Below are positions 1 through 8,137 of a DNA stretch of 64,000 bases, one piece after another. The DNA comes from Polaribacter porphyrae (GTDB lineage: Bacteria > Bacteroidota > Bacteroidia > Flavobacteriales > Flavobacteriaceae). The notes under the pieces were generated by a model. The model was not told where the DNA came from, made no database searches, and saw nothing but the letters and a program-made list of their open reading frames with translations. The stretch lies in NCBI RefSeq assembly GCF_002954685.1, contig NZ_MSCN01000001.1:205068-269067 (forward strand). The letters run 5' to 3'. How positions within the stretch are numbered: the stretch's first letter is position 1; every line of letters starts with the position of its first letter. Both the position numbers and the translations under genes were made by a program.

Positions 1-226
1 ATATGAAATTAAAATCTCTGCTAAAACAGGTTCAGGAGACAAATTATTTGGTTCTGTAAACAATATAGATTTAGCAGCTGCTTTAGGTAAAGCAGGGACA
101 GAAATTGACAAAAAGTACATTAAAGTTGTTGGTGGTTCTGTAAAAAGATTAGGTACTTACGAGGCATCTATAAGATTACATAGAGCTGTAGTAGCAGATA
201 TTACTTTTGATGTAGTTGCAGAATAA
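1..226 (+). CDS. rplI: 50S ribosomal protein L9, C-terminal part
   Basis: Open frame enters from the left edge (first full codon at base 2) and stops with TAA at 224-226. The 74 visible residues match the C-terminal domain of ribosomal protein L9: the stretch KTGSGDKLFGSV followed by a glycine-rich turn and a final beta strand ending in VVAE. L9 binds 23S rRNA in the large subunit. The N-terminal rRNA-binding domain lies outside the window. In this phylum rplI usually follows rpsF and rpsR, but that cannot be seen here. A strong hairpin terminator follows. Confidence 0.93.
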   Translation, partial: YEIKISAKTGSGDKLFGSVNNIDLAAALGKAGTEIDKKYIKVVGGSVKRLGTYEASIRLHRAVVADITFDVVAE

Positions 227-247
227 CTACTATATAAAATAAATTTT

Positions 248-277
248 AAAAGCTCGTTAGAAATAACGAGCTTTTTT
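248..277 (+). terminator. Rho-independent terminator after rplI
   Basis: A 12-base stem (AAAAGCTCGTTA with TAACGAGCTTTT) around a GAAA tetraloop ends in a T run. It lies 22 bases after the rplI stop and separates the ribosomal operon from the gene at 312. Confidence 0.9.
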
Positions 278-311
278 ACTTTCAACTTCTCACTTCCCAC
301 ATCAAGCCAAA

Positions 312-782
312 ATGAAATACAGACAATTAACAAAAGAACAATTTGAAAGCTTACATCATGAATTTGCTCGTTTTTTAGCAAGTCAAAGTATTGACGTGAA
401 AGAATGGAATCAAATAAAAAAAGAAAAACCAAATATAGCTGAACAAGAATTGAATGTATTTTCTGATGTGGTTTGGGATGACGTTTTAAATAAAACTAAA
501 TATTTAGAGCATTTTTCTAAAACTTCAGTTAATTTATTTAAGTGTGATGATGAGGAAATTCATAGAATAGCAATCAAAATAAATTGGGACATTAACTTAC
601 TAGAACAGGAGGGTTTTGAATGGCTCATGAAAAATCCAATGGATAATTCTGTGGATATTTTTAAAGGAACAAAAAAGTACAATTCAGAAAGAAATGTAGA
701 ACTTTTTGATTTGATTGAAAAAGGAAGTAATATTTCTAAAGGTGAAATTTTTGAATATTTTACTAACATAATCAGCTCATAA
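312..782 (+). CDS. Conserved flavobacterial protein, probably DUF6495 family
   Basis: 156 residues, soluble, acidic, no signal peptide or membrane segment. The N-terminus (MKYRQLTKEQFESLHHEF) and a central VVWDDVL stretch resemble a small conserved Bacteroidota family that I recall as DUF6495; I am only moderately sure of that name. No catalytic motif is visible and no function is known to me. The gene stands alone between the rplI terminator and the signalling operon. The first ATG, 34 bases after the terminator, is the natural start. Confidence 0.72.
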   Translation: MKYRQLTKEQFESLHHEFARFLASQSIDVKEWNQIKKEKPNIAEQELNVFSDVVWDDVLNKTKYLEHFSKTSVNLFKCDDEEIHRIAIKINWDINLLEQEGFEWLMKNPMDNSVDIFKGTKKYNSERNVELFDLIEKGSNISKGEIFEYFTNIISS

Positions 783-887
783 TTTGCTATTTTTTATGTA
801 AATACAGTTTATCGATAGATTTTTGCATTTTAACCTATCTTTTTTACTATTTATCGGGCTTCATTAAAAATAAGTTAACTTTAGTCT

Positions 888-894
888 TATTTTG
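888..894 (+). promoter_or_regulatory. Possible -7 box of the H-NOX/FIST signalling operon
   Basis: TATTTTG lies 30 bases before the ATG at 924, one base short of the Bacteroidota consensus TAnnTTTG. No clear TTG -33 element is seen. This is the best promoter candidate in the 141-base gap 783-923. Confidence 0.3.
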
Positions 895-923
895 TACATT
901 GTAACATACCCTCAACAGAAGTC

Positions 924-1337
924 ATGGAAAAAAGTTTAAAAGTTTTATTAGTAGAAGATAACTTAATAGAGATTATGAAAATGAAAAGAACCATTTCTCT
1001 ATTAAAATCAAAACATACAATTCACGAAGCTAAAAATGGCGAAGAAGCACTTCAGTTTTTAGAAGATAAATCTAATTTACCAGATATTATTTTATTAGAT
1101 CTAAATATGCCAAAAATAAGTGGTATTGAGTTTTTAAAAATCCTTAAAGCAGATGATGATTTAAAACACATACCTACTATTATATTAACCACTTCGAGTA
1201 ATCAAAAAGACTTATTAGAGTGTTATAGAACTGGTATGTCTGGTTATGTTTTAAAGCCTCTTAAATACGAAGATTATGTAAAAAAAATTGAAACAGTTTT
1301 AACATATTGGAGTATCAATGAGCTAATTAAAATATAA
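924..1337 (+). CDS. Single-domain response regulator (Rcp/CheY-like)
   Basis: 137 residues forming one receiver domain with no output domain. Visible are the acidic pair E11/D12, the phosphoacceptor D59 in ILLDLNMP, the switch residues T89/T90 and the conserved K111 in VLKPLK. Rcp-type stand-alone receivers typically take phosphate from PAS or GAF histidine kinases and act by protein contact or as phosphate shuttles. It is the first gene of the sensory operon, and its TAA overlaps the ATG of the H-NOX gene by one base (TAATG), which points to coupled translation. The likely partners are the kinases at 1876 and 4231 and the HPt protein at 5279. Confidence 0.9.
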   Translation: MEKSLKVLLVEDNLIEIMKMKRTISLLKSKHTIHEAKNGEEALQFLEDKSNLPDIILLDLNMPKISGIEFLKILKADDDLKHIPTIILTTSSNQKDLLECYRTGMSGYVLKPLKYEDYVKKIETVLTYWSINELIKI

Positions 1338-1879
1338 TGAAAGGCATTGTATTTACGGAGTTTTTAGATTTAGTAGAAGATAAATTCGGTTTAGAAATGG
1401 TAGATAAAATTATTTCTCAATCAAAATTAGAATCGAAAGGCTATTATACTGCAGTTGGTACATACAGTTTTTCAGAAATGTTACAACTACTTCAAAATTT
1501 AAGTTTAAATACCAAAATATCAATAGATAATCTTTTATTAGTTTTTGCAGAGCATTTTTTTTCGGTTTTGGTGAGAGATTATCCATCTGTAATTGCTTCT
1601 TATAAAGATCCAATTGAAATGATTTCTTCTGTAGAAAGCCACATACATGTTGAGGTAAAAAAGATATATCCTAATGCTGAATTACCCACATTTACTGTAG
1701 TTGAAAAGTGCAATGACTATTTATCAATGATTTATAAATCTGGTAGAGCAATGCATTATTTTGGATTAGGATTGATGAAAAAAACTTTTGAACATTTTAA
1801 TACGACTGCAAAAATTGACTTTCAAAAAATAAAGGATGATGGTACAGAAGTAAAATTCATCATCCAAAAAATTACATGA
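1337..1879 (+). CDS. H-NOX (HNOB) heme-based gas sensor
   Basis: 180 residues, the usual length of a stand-alone bacterial H-NOX protein. The N-terminus (MKGIVFTEFLDLVEDKFG) is typical. H104 lies nine residues before the PNA turn and aligns with the proximal heme ligand H102 of the Thermoanaerobacter protein. Y133-x-S135-x-R137 is the YxSxR motif that holds the heme propionates. F142 occupies the position of the distal tyrosine (Y140) used for oxygen binding, so nitric oxide rather than oxygen is the expected ligand (inference). The gene overlaps the preceding regulator by one base and the following kinase by four (ATGA). Stand-alone H-NOX proteins usually control an adjacent histidine kinase, which fits the next gene. 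Confidence 0.92.
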   Translation: MKGIVFTEFLDLVEDKFGLEMVDKIISQSKLESKGYYTAVGTYSFSEMLQLLQNLSLNTKISIDNLLLVFAEHFFSVLVRDYPSVIASYKDPIEMISSVESHIHVEVKKIYPNAELPTFTVVEKCNDYLSMIYKSGRAMHYFGLGLMKKTFEHFNTTAKIDFQKIKDDGTEVKFIIQKIT

Positions 1880-3087
1880 GAGAAGAAATTGAAGTTTTAC
1901 AACGTGCTTTAGAACGCGAGCGTTTTGCAAGAAAATCAGCAGAAAAAATCCTTGAAGAAAAATCGAGAAATCTTTTTACAATTTCAAGAGAATTAAAACT
2001 TACAAACTTACACTTACAACAACTTTTAGATGAAAAATCATCTGTATTAGAAGGTATCTTTGAGAATATAAATGATGCTTATCTAGTAATAGACTTGCAA
2101 GGTAATATTCTTAAAATGAATGATATTGCTGAAAATTTATTTGGTTATAATTTAAACGAAGAACAGTTGAATTTTACTGATTTAATTTATGAATCTGATA
2201 AAGAATATACTAAAAATTCATTTATAACATTAAAGGAAAAAGGTTCTTTATCTAATTATACAATAAGAATTGTTACAAAGAGTAATAAAATAAAGTGGAT
2301 ACAAATAAATGCGAGTTTGTTGTTTGATAGAAATAAAAAACCAAAAGAAGCACAGGGTATTGTTAGAGATATTACAGCAATAAAAGAACTTGAATTACAA
2401 AAAGAAAAAATTTTACATCAATTAGAAAAAAGTAACGAAGAACTTAAAGAATATGCACATATAGTTTCGCACGACTTAAAATCACCTTTAAGAAGTATAA
2501 ATGCACTAATAAGCTGGATAAAGCATGACAATCTAGATAAATTTGACGAGAATTCCCTCAAAAATTTTGAGTTAATAGAAGATACTTTAAGTACTATGGA
2601 CAATCTCATTTCGGATATTTTAGAATACTCAAGTGCAGATGCAGATTCAAGTAATCAAACAAAAGTAGATTTAAATCATTTAGTTTTAGAATTAAAAAAA
2701 GTTTTATACATACCCAATCATATAGCAATTAATATTAAAAATAAATTACCTAATTTAGTAGGTGATAAAATAAAATTTCAACAATTGTTTCAAAATTTAA
2801 TTAGTAACAGTGTTAAATTTATTGACAAAGAAAAAGGAATTATAGATATTGATGTACAAGATAAAAACACGTATTATCAATTTTCAGTTGCAGATAATGG
2901 TATTGGAATTGAAGAAAAATACCATAAAAAAATATTTAAAATTTTTCAAACATTAAATAAAAATAAAGAATCTACAGGTATAGGTTTATCAATTGTAAAA
3001 AAGATTGTAAATTTATATCAAGGAGATATTTGGCTAGAAAGTTATCCCCAAAAAGGAACAAAATTTATTTTCACCCTCAAAAAATAA
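1876..3087 (+). CDS. Soluble PAS histidine kinase, probable H-NOX partner
   Basis: 403 residues. An N-terminal coiled coil (about 1-55) is followed by a PAS domain (about 58-170), a HisKA domain with H199 in HIVSHDLKSPL, and an HATPase_c domain with the N box (LISNSVKF), G1 (DNGIGI), F box (FKIFQTL) and G2 (GIGLSI). There is no membrane segment, so it is cytoplasmic. Its ATG overlaps the H-NOX stop by four bases. By analogy with HnoK-type kinases its activity is probably set by H-NOX. The coiled coil and HisKA-HATPase part resemble the kinase at 4231, which lacks the PAS domain. Confidence 0.92.
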   Translation: MREEIEVLQRALERERFARKSAEKILEEKSRNLFTISRELKLTNLHLQQLLDEKSSVLEGIFENINDAYLVIDLQGNILKMNDIAENLFGYNLNEEQLNFTDLIYESDKEYTKNSFITLKEKGSLSNYTIRIVTKSNKIKWIQINASLLFDRNKKPKEAQGIVRDITAIKELELQKEKILHQLEKSNEELKEYAHIVSHDLKSPLRSINALISWIKHDNLDKFDENSLKNFELIEDTLSTMDNLISDILEYSSADADSSNQTKVDLNHLVLELKKVLYIPNHIAINIKNKLPNLVGDKIKFQQLFQNLISNSVKFIDKEKGIIDIDVQDKNTYYQFSVADNGIGIEEKYHKKIFKIFQTLNKNKESTGIGLSIVKKIVNLYQGDIWLESYPQKGTKFIFTLKK

Positions 3088-3091
3088 AAAA

Positions 3092-4231
3092 ATGAAATCC
3101 GTACAACTTAAAAAAAACAAAGGCTCAAATTTTGAATATGTTACAGATAAAATACCTTTAAAAGAACCACTAGTATTAGTTTTTGGAAACAGATATATGT
3201 TAGAAGAAAAAAACATTTACGAAGACATAAAAGGCTTTTTTAGTGATGGTCATATTGTATTTGGTTCAACATCTGGAGATATTACAGCAGAAGCTGTTGA
3301 AGATGATACCATTACTGTTACTGCTGTTGAATTTGAAAGAAGTACGTTTGAAATTAAAACCTCAAATGTTTTAGCATCTAATGATTCTTTAGATAGTGCA
3401 AAAACTGGTAAAGAATTGGTTGAGCAATTTCCAAAAGAAAATTTAAGATATATTTTTGTAGTTTCAGATGGCAGCTTTATAAATGGTAGTCAACTTACTA
3501 TTGGTATGAACTCTGGGGTTAACAATAATACTATAATTACTGGAGCCTTATGTGGAGATGCTGCTAGGTTTGAGACAACATTATCATCTTATAACGAGCA
3601 ACCAAAAAAAGGAGAAATAGTAGCAGTTGGCTTGTATGGAGATAGTTTAGAAGTTTCTTTTGCAACAAATGGAGGTTGGATTCCTTTTGGACCAGAAAGA
3701 TTGGTTACAAAATCGAATTCAAATATATTATATGAGCTTGATGGTAAACCAGCTTTAGATTTGTACAAAACATATTTAGGAGATAAATCTGAAGAACTGC
3801 CAGCTGCAGCTCTTTTGTATCCATTAAAAGTAAAATCTTCTGATAAAAATAAATCTATTGTTAGGACCATTTTAAATATTAATGAAGAAGACAATTCTAT
3901 GATTCTTGCAGGTGATATAGCAGAAGGTTCGCTAGTACAATTAATGATGACAAATGTAGATAGTATAGTTAATGCAGCAGAAGTTGGTGCACAACAAGCT
4001 TTAGACATGAGAGAAAAAGAACCAGAATTGGCAATTTTGGTAAGTTGTATTGGAAGAAAATTAGTACTAGATCAAAGAGTAGAAGAAGAAGTAGAAGAAG
4101 TTGTTGAGGTTATAGGCAATAAAGCTACAGTTTGTGGTTTTTATTCATATGGCGAAATAGCCCCTTTTGATGGAGAAAAGAACTGCCAATTACATAATCA
4201 AACCATGGCTATTACCCTAATTAGTGAATAA
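3092..4231 (+). CDS. FIST-domain sensor protein (NosP-like candidate)
   Basis: 379 residues covering FIST_N (about 20-220) and FIST_C (about 225-375). The FIST_C signature GFYSYGEIAPF and a final HNQT stretch are clear. FIST proteins sense small ligands, and one branch, NosP, binds heme and nitric oxide and controls a co-encoded histidine kinase. This protein has only two histidines, H54 and H368, so a heme ligand would have to be one of these. The gene lies between two kinases, and its stop overlaps the ATG of the second by one base. Heme binding is inferred, not shown; an amino acid or other ligand remains possible. Confidence 0.88.
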   Translation: MKSVQLKKNKGSNFEYVTDKIPLKEPLVLVFGNRYMLEEKNIYEDIKGFFSDGHIVFGSTSGDITAEAVEDDTITVTAVEFERSTFEIKTSNVLASNDSLDSAKTGKELVEQFPKENLRYIFVVSDGSFINGSQLTIGMNSGVNNNTIITGALCGDAARFETTLSSYNEQPKKGEIVAVGLYGDSLEVSFATNGGWIPFGPERLVTKSNSNILYELDGKPALDLYKTYLGDKSEELPAAALLYPLKVKSSDKNKSIVRTILNINEEDNSMILAGDIAEGSLVQLMMTNVDSIVNAAEVGAQQALDMREKEPELAILVSCIGRKLVLDQRVEEEVEEVVEVIGNKATVCGFYSYGEIAPFDGEKNCQLHNQTMAITLISE

Positions 4232-5277
4232 TGAATTCTCTTCTCAAAAGACAAATAAGAAAGTTTTTACCTAAAGAACTCCAAGAAAGAGAAGATTTGG
4301 AGGTCTTTTTAGATGCTGTAAATAAATCTTATAATACTTCAGAAGAGCAGTTTTCTATGCTACAAAGAGCAGCGTCAATTAGTTCTGAAGAACTTTTTGA
4401 ATCTAATAAACAATTGAGAAAAGAATCTACATCTCAAAAAGAAGTAATCTCTAAATTAAATAATGTAATTAATACATTAAAGTTCTATGGTTTAGATGAA
4501 GCTAAAAACCTAGAAGGTTCAGATTCATTAAAATTAGTTGATTTTATTGATAATCAAACTAAAGAAATCATTGAGATAAACAAGCAAAAAGATAAATTAT
4601 TATCAAATCTAGAGCGTCAAAACCAAGAGTTAAATGATTATGCCCACATGGTTTCTCACGATTTAAAATCACCATTGCAAAGTATAGATGCTTTAACTAC
4701 ATGGATTAAAGAAGATTATTATAAAGATTTAGGTGATGGTGGGCAACAAATTGTGAATTTAATTAGAGAAAATGTAGAGAAAATGGATACCTTAATACAA
4801 GGTATTCTAGAATATTCTACAATTGGTAAAGCAGAAAAGAAACTATACCCTGTAGATTTAAATATTTTAATCGAAGATTTAATATTAACAATTGAAAACC
4901 CTAATGACATAACAATTGAATTAGTAAATGAATTGCCAACGATAATTGGAGATCAACACAGGTTAGAGTTATTATTTTTTCATTTATTAGAAAATGCAGT
5001 TAAATTTAATGATAAGGGTGAAGAAGGTCTTATACGCATAGATTATCAAGAAGAAGAGAAATTTTGGAAATTTTCTGTAACAGACAATGGTAAGGGAATA
5101 GAAAAAGATTATTTTGATAAAATTTTTGTAGCTTTCCAAAAATTAGAGAACGATTATAAATCTACAGGTATAGGTTTATCTATTGTTAAGAAAATTGTTG
5201 AAGCATATAAAGGTGAAATTTCTTTGAAATCTATACCAGACAAAGAAACTACCTTTTTTTTCACTATTAAAAAATAA
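4231..5277 (+). CDS. Soluble histidine kinase, probable FIST partner
   Basis: 348 residues. An N-terminal region and long coiled coil (about 60-130) are followed by HisKA with HMVSHDLKSPLQS and HATPase_c with an N box (LLENAVKF), G1 (DNGKGI), F box (FVAFQKL) and G2 (GIGLSI). No PAS domain or membrane segment is present, so the signal must come from another protein, most simply the FIST protein whose stop it overlaps by one base. The phosphoacceptor region is nearly the same as in the kinase at 1876, suggesting both can serve the same HPt protein and regulators. Confidence 0.92.
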   Translation: MNSLLKRQIRKFLPKELQEREDLEVFLDAVNKSYNTSEEQFSMLQRAASISSEELFESNKQLRKESTSQKEVISKLNNVINTLKFYGLDEAKNLEGSDSLKLVDFIDNQTKEIIEINKQKDKLLSNLERQNQELNDYAHMVSHDLKSPLQSIDALTTWIKEDYYKDLGDGGQQIVNLIRENVEKMDTLIQGILEYSTIGKAEKKLYPVDLNILIEDLILTIENPNDITIELVNELPTIIGDQHRLELLFFHLLENAVKFNDKGEEGLIRIDYQEEEKFWKFSVTDNGKGIEKDYFDKIFVAFQKLENDYKSTGIGLSIVKKIVEAYKGEISLKSIPDKETTFFFTIKK

Positions 5278-5278
5278 A

Positions 5279-5602
5279 TTGGAACAACCTAACCTACTTT
5301 ATATAGAACAACTAGCAAGAGGAGAACAAGATGTAAGAAAAGCGTTAATAGATGTTATAAAAAGCGAGTTTCCAGAAGAAAAAGAAATTTATTACAAAAG
5401 CTTACAAAAAAAAGATTTTGAAGAAATTAAAGGCAATGTTCATAGAATTAAGCATAAATTTAGTATTTTAGGACTGGAAAAGAGCTATAACTTGGCAAAC
5501 GAGTATGAAAAAAATCTTGTTGATGGGTATTTAGATGCAAATCAAGTAAAAGATTTTGAGGCTATTTTAGCTGTTATTTCTAAATATATAAAAACAATTT
5601 AA
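5279..5602 (+). CDS. HPt phosphotransfer protein
   Basis: 107 residues. The motif VHRIKHKFSILG matches the HPt signature HxxKHxxxxLG, with H55 as phosphoacceptor. All-helical four-helix bundle expected. Translation appears to begin at TTG 5279, one base after the preceding kinase stop; no in-frame ATG lies near. A stand-alone HPt next to two kinases and two receivers implies a multistep phosphorelay in which both sensors could converge on this protein. TTG initiation may keep its level low. Confidence 0.87.
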   Translation: MEQPNLLYIEQLARGEQDVRKALIDVIKSEFPEEKEIYYKSLQKKDFEEIKGNVHRIKHKFSILGLEKSYNLANEYEKNLVDGYLDANQVKDFEAILAVISKYIKTI

Positions 5603-5619
5603 AAAACCTCCCCCAAAAA

Positions 5620-6324
5620 ATGAATTGTATTACTATTGATGATGAACAAATGGCAAGAGTTATTATAAAAACTCTTTGTTCAGAAATTAAAACCCTTAAT
5701 CTTATTGAAGAGTTCTCTAATGCAATTGAAGCAATCAAGTTTTTAAATGAAAATCAGGTTGATTTAATTTTTTTAGATATACATATGCCTAATTTTAGTG
5801 GATTAGACTTTATTAAAACACTAAAAGACCCACCAAAAATTATATTTACTACATCAGATCCAAAATTTGCTATTGAAGCTTTTGAGTACGATTTTATTGT
5901 AGATTATTTATTGAAACCAATTGAGTTGCCTCGTTTTGAAAAAGCAATAAAGAAAGCACAACGATTCCATAATATACAAAGTAGTTTAAAATCTAATCAA
6001 AACACACAAATTAAGAACGATTTTTACGTAAATATTGATAGAAGGCTTATTAAAATAGATTTGCCTAGTATCTATCTTATTGAAGCCAAAGGAGATTACA
6101 TCAATATTAAAACCGAAGAGAAGAACTACATAGTGCATTCTACATTAAAGAAAATAGAAGAAAAACTACCAACATCTTTATTCTTAAAAGTACATAGATC
6201 ATATATTATCAATGTAAAAAAGATTATAGATATAGAAGATAATAGTGTTTTAATTAAAAAGGATGTTGTGCCAGTTAGTAGATCTAATAGACCTGAACTA
6301 ATGAAACGTCTAGACTTGTTATAA
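5620..6324 (+). CDS. LytTR family response regulator
   Basis: 234 residues: a receiver domain (1-115) with the phosphoacceptor D53 in IFLDIHMP and the conserved lysine in YLLKPIE, then a LytTR DNA-binding domain (about 135-234) with the typical IYLIEAKGDYINI and FLKVHRSYIIN stretches. This is the only DNA-binding output visible in the operon. LytTR proteins bind pairs of short direct repeats about two helical turns apart. It starts 17 bases after the HPt gene and ends the operon. Confidence 0.93.
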   Translation: MNCITIDDEQMARVIIKTLCSEIKTLNLIEEFSNAIEAIKFLNENQVDLIFLDIHMPNFSGLDFIKTLKDPPKIIFTTSDPKFAIEAFEYDFIVDYLLKPIELPRFEKAIKKAQRFHNIQSSLKSNQNTQIKNDFYVNIDRRLIKIDLPSIYLIEAKGDYINIKTEEKNYIVHSTLKKIEEKLPTSLFLKVHRSYIINVKKIIDIEDNSVLIKKDVVPVSRSNRPELMKRLDLL

Positions 6325-6437
6325 ATTAGATTATCGGAACTAATTTTCCATTCATCGTAACTTAAAAGATAGAAAACGAATACTACAAAAATATAAAGAT
6401 ATAGTTAGTAATTTTATGGTATCAAACACAGCATATC

Positions 6438-6677
6438 ATGAGAAAACTACTTATAATATTAATATCTACAGCAATTACAGCATTAAACATAAACTCTTAT
6501 GGAGAGTTAGATACTAGAAAGCTAGAGCAAGCAAAATTAATGGCAAATTCTCCTAAAGAAATTACATTATCAGAATCTTTAAATCTTGGTATTGGTTCAG
6601 CATTATTCAAAATAATACATGTAGCAGAAATCATGTTTTTGTCAGAATTTGGTAGAAGAAGAATAAAAATAATGTAG
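6438..6677 (+). CDS. Small exported protein of unknown function
   Basis: 79 residues. The N-terminal stretch (1-22) is hydrophobic after MRK and looks like a signal peptide or membrane anchor; the rest is a mix of short helices ending in a basic RRRIK tail. I recognise no family. It stands alone, 113 bases after the LytTR gene and converging on the sirtuin gene with 7 bases between. The composition and start look real, but the short length keeps confidence low. Confidence 0.5.
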   Translation: MRKLLIILISTAITALNINSYGELDTRKLEQAKLMANSPKEITLSESLNLGIGSALFKIIHVAEIMFLSEFGRRRIKIM

Positions 6678-6684
6678 TAGAAAA

Positions 6685-7368
6685 CTACAATAAGAATTCC
6701 TTTAACTTATCAGTGCCTTTACTAGCAACTTCACTAATTATTGTTAAGTTTAAAAAATCACTTTTTGCAACACTAGGTTTTGGATCTATAAAATAAATAG
6801 GTGTACCAGATTTTACATAATTAATTAAACTTGCTGCAGGATATACCTGCATAGAAGTACCAACAATTACAAGAATATCCGCTTTTTCTGTAATTTTAAT
6901 TGCATTTTCTAGCATAGGTACCATTTCTCCAAACCAAACTATATGAGGTCTTAATTGGTTTCCATTAACATCAAAATCACCTAAAACTAAATCATCTTTC
7001 CAATCTAAAACTATAGATTCATCAACAGTACTTCTTACTTTTAAAAGTTCTCCATGCAAATGAGTCACTTTTTTGCTCCCTGCTCTTTTATGCAAATCAT
7101 CAACATTTTGAGTAATAATCTCAACATCAAAATATTGTTCTAATTCAACTAAATTAAAATGAGCCTTATTAGGTGAAACCTCTTGTAATTGTTTTCTTCT
7201 TTTATTATAAAAATCTAAAACCAATTCAGGATTTTTACGAAAACCATCAGGTGATGCTACTTCCATAATATCATGTTCTTCCCATAAACCACCTGCATCT
7301 CTAAAAGTATTAATTCCGCTTTCTGCAGAGATTCCTGCACCTGTTAATACCACCAATTTTTTCATCAA
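6685..7368 (-). CDS. cobB: NAD-dependent protein deacylase, SIR2 family
   Basis: 227 residues. The NAD-binding GAGISAESGI, the FRDAGGLWE loop, TQNVDDLHKRAG and the catalytic histidine in HLHGEL are all present, as is the late GTSMQVYPAA stretch. FYNKRR matches the Tyr-x-x-Arg pair that gives CobB/SIRT5-type enzymes desuccinylase activity. The protein has no cysteine at all, so the four-cysteine zinc site of most sirtuins is gone; I recall this as common in flavobacterial homologues. It removes acyl groups from protein lysines using NAD. Single gene, divergent from trmH. Start is the first ATG; a second ATG follows directly. Confidence 0.93.
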   Translation of the reverse strand: MMKKLVVLTGAGISAESGINTFRDAGGLWEEHDIMEVASPDGFRKNPELVLDFYNKRRKQLQEVSPNKAHFNLVELEQYFDVEIITQNVDDLHKRAGSKKVTHLHGELLKVRSTVDESIVLDWKDDLVLGDFDVNGNQLRPHIVWFGEMVPMLENAIKITEKADILVIVGTSMQVYPAASLINYVKSGTPIYFIDPKPSVAKSDFLNLTIISEVASKGTDKLKEFLL

Positions 7369-7436
7369 AATAAGTTTAGAATTTGTATAAATTACAATTG
7401 AGTTAAAAATAACAATTAAATGTTATGTTTGTAAAT

Positions 7437-8108
7437 ATGATTGATAAAAAACTACTCACTTATTTAGAGGATTATTTAACAGAAAAAAGAAAAGCTACGT
7501 TTCATAAAGTTTTAAGTAATAGAACAAGGCATTTTACAATAGTTTTAGAAGATATTTATCAAGCTCACAATGCAAGTGCTGTAGTGAGAACCGCGGATAT
7601 TTTTGGGATTCAAGATATCCATGCAATAGAAAATAAATACACCAATAAAGTTTCTAGGCATGTGGCAAAAGGTTCTCAAAAATGGCTGAATATAAAGAGA
7701 TATAGAGAAGATGGTAATAATACCCAAATTTGTATTGATGATTTAAAAAATAGAGGTTATCAAATTATTGGGACAACTCCTCATAATGATTCTTGTTTGT
7801 TACAAGACTTTGATATTACCAAAAAAGCTGCCTTTGTATTTGGAGTAGAAGCAGAGGGCATTTCTGAAGAAGTAAAACAGAAAGCTGATGGATTTTTAAA
7901 AATACCTATGGTAGGTTTTACAGAAAGTTTAAATATATCTGTAGCTGCAGCAATTATTTTGCAAGAGGTTACTACAAAACTCCGAAAATCTGATATGAAT
8001 TGGCAATTAACTCAAAAAGAAAAAGAAATTTTATATTTTGATTGGATACAAAAAACCATAAAAAATGTAGATAAAATTAAGGAACACTATTATCAAAATA
8101 TTAATTAA
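7437..8108 (+). CDS. trmH: TrmH-type tRNA/rRNA 2'-O-methyltransferase (SpoU family)
   Basis: SpoU motif 1 (NASAVVRTADIFG), motif 2 (FGVEAEGIS) and motif 3 (IPMVGFTESLNISVAAAI) are clear, giving the knotted SAM-binding fold that methylates a ribose, probably Gm18 of tRNA. About 223 residues, normal for TrmH. I place the start at ATG 7437 (MIDKK) because relatives begin there and because TATGTTTG at 7424-7431, a possible -7 box, covers the upstream ATG at 7425. The longer start would add four residues. Divergent from the sirtuin gene. Confidence 0.88.
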   Translation: MIDKKLLTYLEDYLTEKRKATFHKVLSNRTRHFTIVLEDIYQAHNASAVVRTADIFGIQDIHAIENKYTNKVSRHVAKGSQKWLNIKRYREDGNNTQICIDDLKNRGYQIIGTTPHNDSCLLQDFDITKKAAFVFGVEAEGISEEVKQKADGFLKIPMVGFTESLNISVAAAIILQEVTTKLRKSDMNWQLTQKEKEILYFDWIQKTIKNVDKIKEHYYQNIN

Positions 8109-8137
8109 ATTTAAGGCATCAATCAAAACCTTTTATT

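Noticed and set aside
3034..4008. Minus-strand frames across the FIST gene, one of 139 residues
   Set aside because: They lie opposite a clear FIST protein and show no recognisable domain.
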